From Verrucomicrobiales bacterium (GTDB taxonomy: Bacteria; Verrucomicrobiota; Verrucomicrobiia; Limisphaerales; UBA9464), in the NCBI GenBank assembly GCA_005805505.1, contig SYMJ01000241.1, forward strand, positions 1-40,786: a stretch of 40,786 nucleotides of DNA, written 5' to 3'. This document shows, piece by piece, positions 22,703 through 31,144 of the stretch. A program made the translations under genes and the position numbers. Below the pieces are notes generated by a model. That model searched no databases. It saw nothing but the letters and a program-made list of their open reading frames with translations, and was not told where the DNA came from. The stretch's first letter is position 1; each line of letters starts with the position of its first letter.

Positions 22703-25700
22703 ATGAAACGCAAAATCCTAAAACTGACGGGAATGCTAGCGCTGATCGCAAGCGCGGCGCCGACCTTGACTGCGGACTACGCATCAACGGTCTCCAACCT
22801 CAAGCCGGTCGCCTTCTGGCGCCTGAATGAGACCACGCAACCTCCCGCTGCTGACGTAGCGGTGAACGCCGGTTCCCTGGGCAACGCTGCCGTTGGTTAC
22901 TATTTGGGGACAGCCCAGCACCCGGTTCCAGGCGCACTCAATGGCCGCACCGACAGCGCCGTGGGCTTCGATGCCACTGCCAACTCGGTGACCATGGTAC
23001 CCTACATGCCGGAAATGAATCCCAAGGCCCCCTTCACGGTGGAAGCCTGGCTGAGCCCGAATATCGAGCACGCTGTGGGATCCGGCACCCTGACTTGCGC
23101 CATCTCTAGCGGCCAATTTGCCGCCCCCCGCACCGGTTGGTTAATCTACCAATCTGAGAGCGGTTGGAACCTCCGCATGTACAACAACAACGGAACGGCC
23201 ACCTCGGTGAACATCAGTGGTGGAACGGCTCCCGTGTCTGGAATGTGGTACCACGTGGCGGCGGTTTACGACGGTGCGACCGCCAAGTTGTTCGTCAACG
23301 GTGCCAAGGCGGCTGAAGCAGCCCAAACTAGCTATGTGCCCGGCCAATCAGGCGGTTTCGCTATTGGCGGCCGCGCGGACGGTTCCTTCTGGTGGAATGG
23401 TTCCGCCGATGAAGTGGCTCTCTACAGCAAAGCCCTGACGGCTGAAGAAGTCTCCGCTCACTACGCCAACGGCACCGCCACCAGCCCGAGCGCCACCTAC
23501 CAGAGCCTCGTTCTGGCCCAGGCTCCCATCGCCTACTACCGACTGAACGAAGGAGCCTACACGGCACCGGCCAGTGTGCCTCCGGCCGCCAACACCGGAA
23601 CGGCGGGCGCTGCCATCGCAGGTTCCTACAACCCCGGCATGAAGGCGGGCGCGGAGGCCCCAAAGCCCCCGATTTACACCGGGCTCGAAGCCTCCAACGT
23701 CGGTGGCGGGTTCAATGGTGCGGCCGGCTACGTCGGCACTCCGTTCCAGATGAATGACCTGACCGAATTCACCATGATGGGCTGGATCCAGCGCGGAGCC
23801 ATTAAGAGCGGTCGTGGCGGCTACTTCGGCCAGAACGACCTGCTCGAGTTCGGCGACGTGGATGGCGGTGCCAACATCGAGCTGTGGGTCAACGCCCGGG
23901 GCGGCAACATCAAGGCTGCTTATCCCTTCAAGGACAACGATTGGGGCCACTTCGCCGTCATCGGCAGCGCCACCTCCACCGTCCTGTATGCCAACGGCAA
24001 AGAAATCGGCCGTCTGAGTGGCCCGGTGGCCAGCTACGGCACCAGCAGCTTCAACTTCAATATCGGCGGAGGCGGCATCTTCAACGCGGCCGGCGACTAC
24101 TTCAAAGGCAACATCGATGAAGTCGCGGTTTTCGATAAGGCGCTGAGTGCGGCCGACATCCAGTCGATTTACTTCTCGGCCAATGTGGCTCCGACCATCA
24201 CCCAGCAACCGACCCTCCCGAGCCGCACCCTCTATGCGGGTTACTCGGTCAGCTTGACGGCTGCCGCCAGCGGCACCCCACCGCTGACCTACCAGTGGCG
24301 CAAGGACGGCCAGAATCTGGCCGGCAAGACCTCGACCACCCTGTCGCTGACCGGCGTGACTGCAGCGGATGCAGGCGCCTATGACATCGTGGTGACGAGC
24401 ACCTACGGCTCCACCAGCAGCACCCCGGTCGCCCTGGTGGTGACGCCTGCCGACACAGTGGCTCCGACGCTCCAGTATGCGGCGGGCGTTGCCAGCTTCG
24501 ATAAGGTGCGGGTCTGGTTCTCGGAACCCTTGGATCCGACGACCGCTCAGTTGGCGGCCAACTACAAGATCGAAGGTCTCACCGTCACCGGTGCTGCCTT
24601 GAAGGCCCCGGCGGGCAGTATCGGCGACAACATCGTCGAACTGACGACCTCCAAGCAGACCGCCGGTCAGAGCTACAAGATCACGGTCACTGGCGTGAAG
24701 GATCAGATGGTACCCGCCACCGCGATTGCCGCAAACTCGACGATCAGCTTTGGCTCCTGGCAACTGGCTTCCGGCGCGCTGCGCTTCGAGCACTACGACA
24801 ATCTCCCGAGCGCTAGCGACGCCGCCATTACAACCGCACTGGATGACCCCCGCGTGGTCGCCGGCACACCGACAACGCTCGGAACCATCACCGGTCGTTT
24901 CGACACCCGCACGGTGTTCCCGGATGACAGCCATGAAAACTACATGGCCCGAATCACCGGCTTCATCACCCCGACCGAGTCGGGTGACTACTACTTCTTC
25001 GTGGCCTCCGATGACGCATCCCGCGTTTATCTCAGCGCGAATGAAACGATGCCCAACCCGGCCACCGACACCCCGATCGTCAATGAACTGGGTTGCTGCA
25101 AAGGATTCCTGGAACCCGAATCGGGATCAACGCAAACCACGGCCGCCCCGATCAACCTGCTGGCCGGCAAGAAGTATGCGATCCTGACGCTGCTCAAGGA
25201 AGGCGGCGGCGGCGACTGGCTCAAGTTGGCTTGGCGCAAGTCCACCGATACCACTGCGTCGGCCGCATTGGCCCCCATCGAGGGCAAGTACCTTTCCACC
25301 TACGTGGATCCGAATGCCGAAGTGGAATTCACCAAGCAGCCGACCAATCAGGAGGGCGCTCTCTCCACTTCAGCGGTCAACTTCCTGACCCAGGCCTTCA
25401 CCTCCAGCGACGGCGGCTTCACGGTCACCAACACCACCCCAGAGCCTCCGGGCCCCTGGGTGTATGACCCGGCCAATGGCGTTTGGTCGGCCGACGGTTC
25501 CGTGGACGGTTGCGGCGGCCCTTACAACTCGCGCCTGAATTCGGCGACCTACACGGTGCCGGAGTCCCTGGCCGTGACCCTAAACTTCTCGCACCGCTAT
25601 TCCTTCGAGGGTGACTTCTATGATGGCGGCCAAGTGCTCGTCAGCGTCAACGGCGGGGCCTTCACCGTGGTTCCGGGTGACAACTTCACGGCCAATGGCT

Positions 25701-26341
25701 ATGCCAACAGCGTGATCCAGGGAAGCGGTGTCCTCAAGGGGCTGCGCGCCTTCAATGCGGATTCTGCGGGCTATGCGGCTGGCAGCTTCATCACCAGCTC
25801 CGCGATCCTTGGCACCTTTACCAAGGGCGACAAAATTGTGGTCCAATTCCTGGGCGGCTGGGACGACTGCTCCAAGGCCAGCACCCCGAGCTGGCAAATC
25901 AAGGAAGTCAAACTGACTGTCAGCTCGCCGCCCACCGCGGTGACCTTCGACGGCACCGCCAAGGTGACCCGCCAAGGTGTGGCCACCTCGTTCAGCTACC
26001 AATGGCAGCGCAACGACGGCTCAGGCTTCGTCGACATCGCCAACGCGACCGGCACCTCGTACCGGTTCTTCCCGACCACCCCGTCGGATATCGCCGCGAG
26101 CTACCGCCTGTTGGCGGGTGTCCCGGGCAAGATGGTCTCCAGCTCCGACGTGAAGGTCACTCCTCCGCGCCCGACGCTCTCGCTCAGCCGCACCGCCGAC
26201 GTGATCACAGTCACCTTCACAGGCAGCCTGCAGTCGTCCACCTCGCTCACCGGACCGTTCTCCAACGTGACCGGCGCGACGAGCCCCTACGCGGTGCCCG
26301 CCCCAACCGGCGGCAGCCTGTTCTTCCGCAGCATCAAGTGA
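22703..26341 (+). CDS. Large exported LamG/Ig/PA14 domain protein
   Basis: From the ATG at 22703 the protein is 1212 aa. Its signal peptide is LTGMLALIASAAPTLTA. Domains in order: LamG-like concanavalin fold (about 30-255; AFWRLNE, FTVEAWLSP, WYHVAAVYDG, DEVALYSKALTAEEV), a second LamG (about 265-500; FTMMGWIQRG, IDEVAVFDKALSAADIQ), an Ig-like domain (about 505-580; LTYQWRKDGQNL), an Ig/Big-type domain (about 585-685; DKVRVWFSEPLDPTTA), a PA14-like domain (about 690-845; RFEHYDNLPS, SGDYYFFVASDDASRVYLS), then beta-rich regions and a final Ig-like segment. The C-terminal LQSSTSLTGPFSNVTGA...FFRSIK motif recurs in Verrucomicrobia exported proteins. It is probably a surface or secreted carbohydrate-binding or adhesive protein. 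Codons appear strongly biased to C-ending forms, suggesting high expression. Confidence 0.85.
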   Translation: MKRKILKLTGMLALIASAAPTLTADYASTVSNLKPVAFWRLNETTQPPAADVAVNAGSLGNAAVGYYLGTAQHPVPGALNGRTDSAVGFDATANSVTMVPYMPEMNPKAPFTVEAWLSPNIEHAVGSGTLTCAISSGQFAAPRTGWLIYQSESGWNLRMYNNNGTATSVNISGGTAPVSGMWYHVAAVYDGATAKLFVNGAKAAEAAQTSYVPGQSGGFAIGGRADGSFWWNGSADEVALYSKALTAEEVSAHYANGTATSPSATYQSLVLAQAPIAYYRLNEGAYTAPASVPPAANTGTAGAAIAGSYNPGMKAGAEAPKPPIYTGLEASNVGGGFNGAAGYVGTPFQMNDLTEFTMMGWIQRGAIKSGRGGYFGQNDLLEFGDVDGGANIELWVNARGGNIKAAYPFKDNDWGHFAVIGSATSTVLYANGKEIGRLSGPVASYGTSSFNFNIGGGGIFNAAGDYFKGNIDEVAVFDKALSAADIQSIYFSANVAPTITQQPTLPSRTLYAGYSVSLTAAASGTPPLTYQWRKDGQNLAGKTSTTLSLTGVTAADAGAYDIVVTSTYGSTSSTPVALVVTPADTVAPTLQYAAGVASFDKVRVWFSEPLDPTTAQLAANYKIEGLTVTGAALKAPAGSIGDNIVELTTSKQTAGQSYKITVTGVKDQMVPATAIAANSTISFGSWQLASGALRFEHYDNLPSASDAAITTALDDPRVVAGTPTTLGTITGRFDTRTVFPDDSHENYMARITGFITPTESGDYYFFVASDDASRVYLSANETMPNPATDTPIVNELGCCKGFLEPESGSTQTTAAPINLLAGKKYAILTLLKEGGGGDWLKLAWRKSTDTTASAALAPIEGKYLSTYVDPNAEVEFTKQPTNQEGALSTSAVNFLTQAFTSSDGGFTVTNTTPEPPGPWVYDPANGVWSADGSVDGCGGPYNSRLNSATYTVPESLAVTLNFSHRYSFEGDFYDGGQVLVSVNGGAFTVVPGDNFTANGYANSVIQGSGVLKGLRAFNADSAGYAAGSFITSSAILGTFTKGDKIVVQFLGGWDDCSKASTPSWQIKEVKLTVSSPPTAVTFDGTAKVTRQGVATSFSYQWQRNDGSGFVDIANATGTSYRFFPTTPSDIAASYRLLAGVPGKMVSSSDVKVTPPRPTLSLSRTADVITVTFTGSLQSSTSLTGPFSNVTGATSPYAVPAPTGGSLFFRSIK

Positions 26342-26363
26342 TCTAGCGGAAACGGTTTCTTAC

Positions 26364-26395
26364 AGCCCGGGAAGGTTCGCCTTCCCGGGCTTTTT
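26364..26395 (+). terminator. Intrinsic terminator after the LamG gene
   Basis: AGCCCGGGAAGG pairs perfectly over 12 bp with CCTTCCCGGGCT around a TTCG tetraloop, and a T5 tract ends at 26395. It lies 22 bases past the LamG stop and is the clearest terminator in the window. Confidence 0.92.
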
Positions 26396-26514
26396 GTCGC
26401 CTTAACGCCCCGATTGGACGAACCCCATCGCCGGGAGAGCCCTCTGCCCTAGCTAAAAATCTGGTCTCCCAGTTTGCCGACCCGATGGAGGCAAGCCATC
26501 TTTCAGGTCACGAC

Positions 26515-27165
26515 ATGATGATCACGTCCCCTGAGCAACTCCTCGGTGCCCTGAATTGGCGCTACGCCACCAAGAAATTCAACGCATCGGCCCTCATCCC
26601 GGCCGAACTCTGGAACACCCTCGAAACAGCCCTCGTCCTAGCTCCTTCGAGCTTCGGCCTGCAGCCGTGGAAATTTGTGGTGGTCACCGATCCCCAGGTT
26701 AAAGCCCAGCTGGTGCCCCATTCTTGGGGACAATCCCAACCGGCCGACTGCTCTCACATGGTGGTTTTTGCGGTTAAAACCGGTCTGGATCAGGGCCATG
26801 TGGATCAATTTTTGGCCCGTCAAATCGAAGTCCGCGGCGGATCCTTGGAGGCCTTGGCCGGCTACCGCGGCATGATGCTGGGAAGCCTTCAGAAAGCGGC
26901 CGATGCGGGCTACCTCGACGTCTGGCAAACCCATCAGCTCTACATCGCGCTGGGGCAGTTCATGACGGCGGCGGCATTGCTGGGTGTAGATACTTGCCCG
27001 ATGGAAGGCATCGCTCCGGTAGAATACGACCGAATCCTGGGACTCACCGATTCCGGCTACAAAACCGTGGTCGCCTGTGCAGCGGGTTATCGCGCGGATG
27101 ACGATAAATATGCGTCCCAGAAGAAGGTCCGCTTTCCCGTCTCCGAGGTAGTGAAGCACGTCTGA
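26515..27165 (+). CDS. Nitroreductase-family NAD(P)H oxidoreductase
   Basis: The 216-aa FMN-dependent protein is of the NfsB/NfnB group. WRYATKKFNAS is the phosphate-binding N-terminal motif, APSSFGLQPWKFVVV is the conserved S-N/G-QPW block, and GVDTCPMEGI near the C-terminus corresponds to the family G-D-CPMEGF flavin-contacting motif. Such enzymes reduce nitro compounds, quinones or flavins in the cytoplasm. An ATG at 26485 would add 10 residues; the ATGATG at 26515 places WRYATKKF at the usual distance. It is a single gene between the LamG terminator and a convergent gene. Confidence 0.9.
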   Translation: MMITSPEQLLGALNWRYATKKFNASALIPAELWNTLETALVLAPSSFGLQPWKFVVVTDPQVKAQLVPHSWGQSQPADCSHMVVFAVKTGLDQGHVDQFLARQIEVRGGSLEALAGYRGMMLGSLQKAADAGYLDVWQTHQLYIALGQFMTAAALLGVDTCPMEGIAPVEYDRILGLTDSGYKTVVACAAGYRADDDKYASQKKVRFPVSEVVKHV

Positions 27166-27181
27166 GTGTCGACCACGCAGC

Positions 27182-27214
27182 CGGTGACCCTCCGCCCCCG
27201 CCGGAAGGTCACCG
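27182..27214. other. Long hairpin downstream of the nitroreductase gene
   Basis: CGGTGACCCTCCG pairs with CGGAAGGTCACCG with one C-A mismatch in 13 positions, loop of 7. It starts 16 bases after the stop codon. No T-run follows it directly, so it may act as an RNA-stabilising or Rho-assisted 3' structure. The rest of 27166-27385 holds nothing recognisable. Confidence 0.45.
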
Positions 27215-27385
27215 CTGCAGCTCTGGCTTTGGCCGCGCCCGCCGACATTCCCTGAGCCCTTTTTTGTCAGTCCTGCCCCTCTGGACCGCATTGAGCGATG
27301 GAGGGCCCGCGGTTCCATCAGTCGCGGCGCAGTTCCCAACAACAAACTTAAACACCGTCGATCAAACACCGTCGACCGAGGGAAA

Positions 27386-28453
27386 TCACGGCTGGCGACG
27401 ACGCGGGCGGCTTGGGTTCTCTCCATCAGCACCCCCGCCTTTTCCGGAAGGTAGCGAGTAAGTCTCGGTGGCGGTTTGACCGTCCCCATCGGCCCAATCG
27501 AAGGTCACGGTCTGGTTGGTGTTCATGCGATATCGAAGGTGATGCGTTTGGGTAGCGGTCTTCACCTCGACATGAAAGTGATTGGAAGGACTGTGATCAA
27601 ACCCCGTGATCCGAGCCCCGCGCCACGGCTGCAGCGCCGGTCGCACCGGAAACGCCCGGGGCTGAGGGTCCACCTGTCCCTCTCGCTCAACGACCTCGCC
27701 GTGGAATCCGCCGTTGAGGTAGGGGTACTTCCGGGTGGCATGGTAATGGTAACCGAGGGCCGGAGTGCTGTGACCGTTGAAGGTATCTAGCGGACCCACC
27801 GGAGATCCATCGGGTTCGGTAAACCCGTAAATCCAATAGCCGTCGAGGGCGACGGCAATGGGCTGCCCCGGACCCACCCGCTCCTGCAAGTGAGTTGGAG
27901 CGATGTGGTAATGATAATCGTCGGCGCGGCCGCAGTGTCCGCCGAATTCGTCCAGCTCGCCGGCCAGGAGGGTGTCGGTACGGCCATCGTTCTTGATCGG
28001 ATTGAAAATCGGCACGCCGTTGACCGCCATCGCGATGGCCCCGCGAAAGAAATGGTCTTTGGCCGACAACGGTTGCGCGGCCGGCACCGGAAACCGCGGA
28101 ATCCTCCACGCATTGTCACCCACATAAGGCTGCGGCAAGGGCACCTGCTGCTGCCAGGCGGTGATGCCCACCATCATGCGATGATCGGGCATGCCATCGC
28201 TCTCCACGATCCAATGGGTGGCATTGGTTGAAGCACGAACCTTCGGACCAAACCGGCCGAACAAGCTCAAACGTTGAGCCTCAGCATCAGCCACCTTGAG
28301 CGGCAATCGGGACCGACGGAGAGAACTGCTTTGCGGACGCACGTCCCCGTGGGGTGTCTCGACATCGGAAAGGTCATGAGCCCAGAGGCCCGATCCACCG
28401 ACCAGCAGGGTCAGCAACGCAGTGAGGCAATGGAGTGGTTTCATGGAAAACAT
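27386..28453 (-). CDS. Exported YHYH-domain protein
   Basis: The 355-aa protein has a signal peptide (MKPLHCLTALLTLLVGGSGLWA) ending before HDLSD. Two copies of the signature YHYH are present (DDYHYHIAP and LGYHYHATRKYPYLNGGFHGEV), along with FNPIKNDGRTDTLLAGELDEFGGHC-type sequence that is standard for this family. The histidine clusters suggest metal binding. The family is widespread in PVC and marine bacteria, and its function is unknown. Starts at 28453 and 28444 are both open; a far longer frame to 28564 lacks protein-like sequence. The final residues are Arg/Pro-rich. Confidence 0.82.
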   Translation of the reverse strand: MFSMKPLHCLTALLTLLVGGSGLWAHDLSDVETPHGDVRPQSSSLRRSRLPLKVADAEAQRLSLFGRFGPKVRASTNATHWIVESDGMPDHRMMVGITAWQQQVPLPQPYVGDNAWRIPRFPVPAAQPLSAKDHFFRGAIAMAVNGVPIFNPIKNDGRTDTLLAGELDEFGGHCGRADDYHYHIAPTHLQERVGPGQPIAVALDGYWIYGFTEPDGSPVGPLDTFNGHSTPALGYHYHATRKYPYLNGGFHGEVVEREGQVDPQPRAFPVRPALQPWRGARITGFDHSPSNHFHVEVKTATQTHHLRYRMNTNQTVTFDWADGDGQTATETYSLPSGKGGGADGENPSRPRRRQP

Positions 28454-28835
28454 AACGAAGCAGTTTCGGCAACGACGCGGAAGAATCTCATTCAATGCAA
28501 CATCGCGGCTCCCTCGTTCTTTCCGATCAGGCAGGAAGTCCGGAAAATCGCTAACCCTCCTCAAATCTTTTTCCGAGGAGGTTTGAGCTGTAGAGGCGAT
28601 GCACGCTGTTGGAATTCCTGCCCAGTTCGACGTTCAACCCATGCCAAATTCTCGATGGAGGGAGTGGTGATCGGCCTTGTATGCACACGGAGTCATTCCT
28701 GATGTCCGACCGGAAGCCGATCCTCATCTCCAAGACGCAACCCATGCTGAAAGAAGCAAGTTGTGCCGTATTTTTCAGGCCCACCACTTCTGCGTGGCAA
28801 GACCCCCAAGGCCACCGCCACCATCCTCTCCAAGA
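28454..28835. promoter_or_regulatory. Divergent intergenic region, YHYH and FAD oxidoreductase genes
   Basis: These 382 bases separate divergently transcribed genes. A hairpin is visible at 28560-28587 (CTCAAATC pairing with GGTTTGAG, one wobble). No convincing sigma-70 promoter, operator or riboswitch was found. The frame upstream of 28836 is open back to 28677, but its residues do not resemble the oxidoreductase family. Confidence 0.35.
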
Positions 28836-30089
28836 ATGCGTGGACACGTGGTCATTGTGGGAGGTGGAGTCATCGGGCTAAGTACGGCCTATTACTGTGC
28901 CAAGGCCGGTTACTCAGTGACGGTCATCGATCGAAATCCGCCAGCCCGTAACGGCTGCTCTTTCGGCAACGCCGGCATGGTGGTGCCTAGCCATTTCATC
29001 CCGTTGGCCGCGCCAGGCATGGTCGCCTTAGGCCTCAAGTGGATGTGGAATCCAGAGTCCCCATTCTACATCCGCCCCCGCTTCGACCCGCAACTCTTCG
29101 AGTGGGGATGGCGTTTCTGGCGAGCCAGCACGGCCGCACGGGTCCAGAAGGCCGCGCCGCTGCTCCGGGACATCAGCCTGGCCAGCCGGGCGGCGTTCGA
29201 AGAATTGGCGGCCCTACCCCACTTCGACTTCGGCCTCGTGAAAAAGGGCCTGCTCATGCTGTGCCGCAGCCAGCACGCCCTCGACGAAGAAGCCCATACC
29301 GCGACCCAAGCCCGCGCTTTGGGCATCCCGGCCGACGTCCTCGATGCCCGGCAAACCGCGGCTCTGGATCCGGCCATAACGATGACTGTGGCCGGATCGG
29401 TCCACTTCCCGCAGGACTGTCACCTGAGCCCCGACCGCTTCATGGCCGGCTTGCAACACGAACTCGAACGCCTCGGGGGCCAGTTCCGTTGGAAGGCCGA
29501 AGTGCGCGGCTGGCAAACCGAACACGGTCGGGTTCGAGCAGCCTGGGTCGACGGCGAAGCTCTGGAAGCCGATGAGTTCGTGCTGTGCGGTGGATCTTGG
29601 TCGCCTCAAACAACCGCCCAACTCGGACTCAATTTGCCCATCCAGGCGGGCAAGGGTTACAGCCTGACCCTCCGAAACCCCCGGGAATTGCCGAACCTTT
29701 GCTCCATTTTCACCGAAGCCCGGGTGGCCATCACCCCCATGAACGGCCAGCTTCGCTTTGGGGGAACCATGGAAATTGGAGGCCTCAACGACACCATCAA
29801 CCCGGTCCGAGTCCGGGGCATTATCAAGTCGGTGCCGAAGTATTTTCCGCGATTCGAGGAAAGCGATTTTGAGGGTATCGAACCGTGGTTCGGCCTGCGC
29901 CCGGTGCCTCCGGATGGGCTCCCCTACATCGGTCGAACAAAGCGACTGGCCAATCTCTCCCTAGCCACCGGACACGGCATGATGGGTATCAGCTTGGCTC
30001 CCATCACGGGACAGCTCATCGCTGACACCCTCACCGGGGCTCGGCCTCGCTTCGACCTATCGCTCCTCTCACCCGATCGGCATTCCTGA
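28836..30089 (+). CDS. DadA-like FAD-dependent oxidoreductase
   Basis: The 417-aa protein begins with the dinucleotide-binding motif VVIVGGGVIGLSTAYYCAKA, followed by the acidic strand end VIDR. SFGNAGMVVPSHFIPLAAPGM is typical of the DadA-type D-amino-acid dehydrogenases of the DAO superfamily. The C-terminal GLRPVPPDGLPYIGR and ATGHGMMGISLAPITGQLIAD close the FAD site. It probably oxidises a D-amino or secondary amino acid at the inner membrane. The ATG at 28836 puts the Rossmann motif at residue 4, as usual for the family. PuuB of putrescine operons belongs to the same superfamily, but this gene is 10 kb from the ligase operon. Confidence 0.88.
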   Translation: MRGHVVIVGGGVIGLSTAYYCAKAGYSVTVIDRNPPARNGCSFGNAGMVVPSHFIPLAAPGMVALGLKWMWNPESPFYIRPRFDPQLFEWGWRFWRASTAARVQKAAPLLRDISLASRAAFEELAALPHFDFGLVKKGLLMLCRSQHALDEEAHTATQARALGIPADVLDARQTAALDPAITMTVAGSVHFPQDCHLSPDRFMAGLQHELERLGGQFRWKAEVRGWQTEHGRVRAAWVDGEALEADEFVLCGGSWSPQTTAQLGLNLPIQAGKGYSLTLRNPRELPNLCSIFTEARVAITPMNGQLRFGGTMEIGGLNDTINPVRVRGIIKSVPKYFPRFEESDFEGIEPWFGLRPVPPDGLPYIGRTKRLANLSLATGHGMMGISLAPITGQLIADTLTGARPRFDLSLLSPDRHS

Positions 30090-30433
30090 TGAGGTTTTTG
30101 GACGAGGGTTTTTGAACGATGGGTCTGGAGAAGTGGATCGAATCGGTGGATCAGATGGGGCAAAGCGGATGGGTTAAAAACACGATGGGTTAAAAACGGA
30201 CGGGGGCCGGCCTTTTGAGCCGACCCCCAAGTGACGGAAGCAATTACGCCTTCACTCTAGGCGCTATAACCACGACGAGGCAAACACCCAACCCCTACCC
30301 GCGCCCCGCCGTCAGCACGCTTCCTTTGCCAACCCTTAGCGGATAGTTACCAACCACCTACTCCGACTCGGAAACTTCCGGATTGCTCAAAGTATTTTAA
30401 GAAATCTCGGCCGGAGCCTAAAGCTCTGGAAAA
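30090..30433. other. Intergenic region with tandem repeat and hairpin
   Basis: GATGGGTTAAAAAC occurs twice (30168-30181 and 30184-30197), a 16-base period. Next to it GGGGGCCGGC (30202-30211) pairs with GCCGACCCCC (30219-30228), one mismatch. On the minus strand this hairpin is followed after GTCCG by five T residues, so it could be a weak terminator for the SOUL gene about 200 bases upstream on that strand. No gene was seen in the remaining sequence. Confidence 0.4.
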
Positions 30434-31072
30434 TCACCGAACAGCCGGCTCAGAAATCCTCAACATAACCTCATTCCGCCGAAGAACCGAGGGGGTCCAA
30501 GGCGGGTCGAAGTAGCCATACACCGGCATAGCATCGACGACCGAAAGCCCCCGAGCCGCCAGCCAGGCCTGCAATTCACCCAGAACTGCCACCTCCCGCT
30601 CGGAGGACCGGGTTCCGCGGAACCGATAAATAGCAAACCGGCCGGCCGAAACCTCCCGTCGGCGCAAGGCCCCATCATTGGGCACAGGCACGGACGTCGC
30701 CGCCATCGCCTTGGGCATGACGAAGGCCATCACCCGTTGAGATGCCGGGTCGGCGGTCGGAGACCCAGCCATGTAGACCGGCGTGGTCATGGCGATTTTT
30801 TGCTGGGACTGATTACGCCCGGTGATAAATCCGAACAATCGACCGAAACTGCCGTCTGAATTGCCCATTCCCGACCCCATGGTGGTCTCCACCCATTGCA
30901 TCGCGGGATACTCCCGAATCTGGAACGCTCCATCGGACTCCAGCACCCGGTACGGAGCGGTTTCATATCCGGCCCGAATCACCTGACACCCGCCGGCCGA
31001 CACCAAGATCACGGCCAACAGCGCCGCCGAAGAAAGAGCAATCCACTGGGTCTTCATGAGTTTCATCTTCAA
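30434..31072 (-). CDS. SOUL-family heme-binding lipoprotein
   Basis: The 212-aa protein has a lipoprotein signal with lipobox SAGGC (Cys29). The mature part opens YETAPYRVLESDGAFQIREY, the standard SOUL start, continues with GRLFGFITGRNQSQQKIAMT-type sequence (the family's K-AMTTPV motif follows) and ends near the C-terminus with YGYFDPPWTPSVLRRNEVM. SOUL proteins bind heme or related tetrapyrroles; the bacterial role is unclear. It is predicted to be anchored in a cell-envelope membrane. It is a single gene, with a 72-bp gap to the downstream end of the DUF1501 gene on the same strand. Confidence 0.9.
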   Translation of the reverse strand: MKMKLMKTQWIALSSAALLAVILVSAGGCQVIRAGYETAPYRVLESDGAFQIREYPAMQWVETTMGSGMGNSDGSFGRLFGFITGRNQSQQKIAMTTPVYMAGSPTADPASQRVMAFVMPKAMAATSVPVPNDGALRRREVSAGRFAIYRFRGTRSSEREVAVLGELQAWLAARGLSVVDAMPVYGYFDPPWTPSVLRRNEVMLRISEPAVR

Positions 31073-31144
31073 CCGGGATCGGTCAAACGCAACTGCGACG
31101 CAGTCCGTTACGCCCCCTCCCTCCCGGCCGTGGGCAGGCTTATT

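Noticed and set aside
23348-24934. 528-codon open frame on the minus strand
   Set aside because: It is antisense to the LamG gene, whose plus-strand domains are convincing. The antisense protein is Gly/Arg/Val-rich with no recognisable motif, as expected from GC-rich codon bias.
26638-27489. 283-codon open frame on the minus strand
   Set aside because: It overlaps the well-defined nitroreductase gene in antisense and has no protein-like features.
28836-30089. FAD oxidoreductase as the PuuB step of the gamma-glutamyl operon
   Set aside because: It is 10 kb away on the other strand, and its sequence is DadA-like (SFGNAGMVVPS). The operon already has an alcohol dehydrogenase for the aldehyde-forming step.
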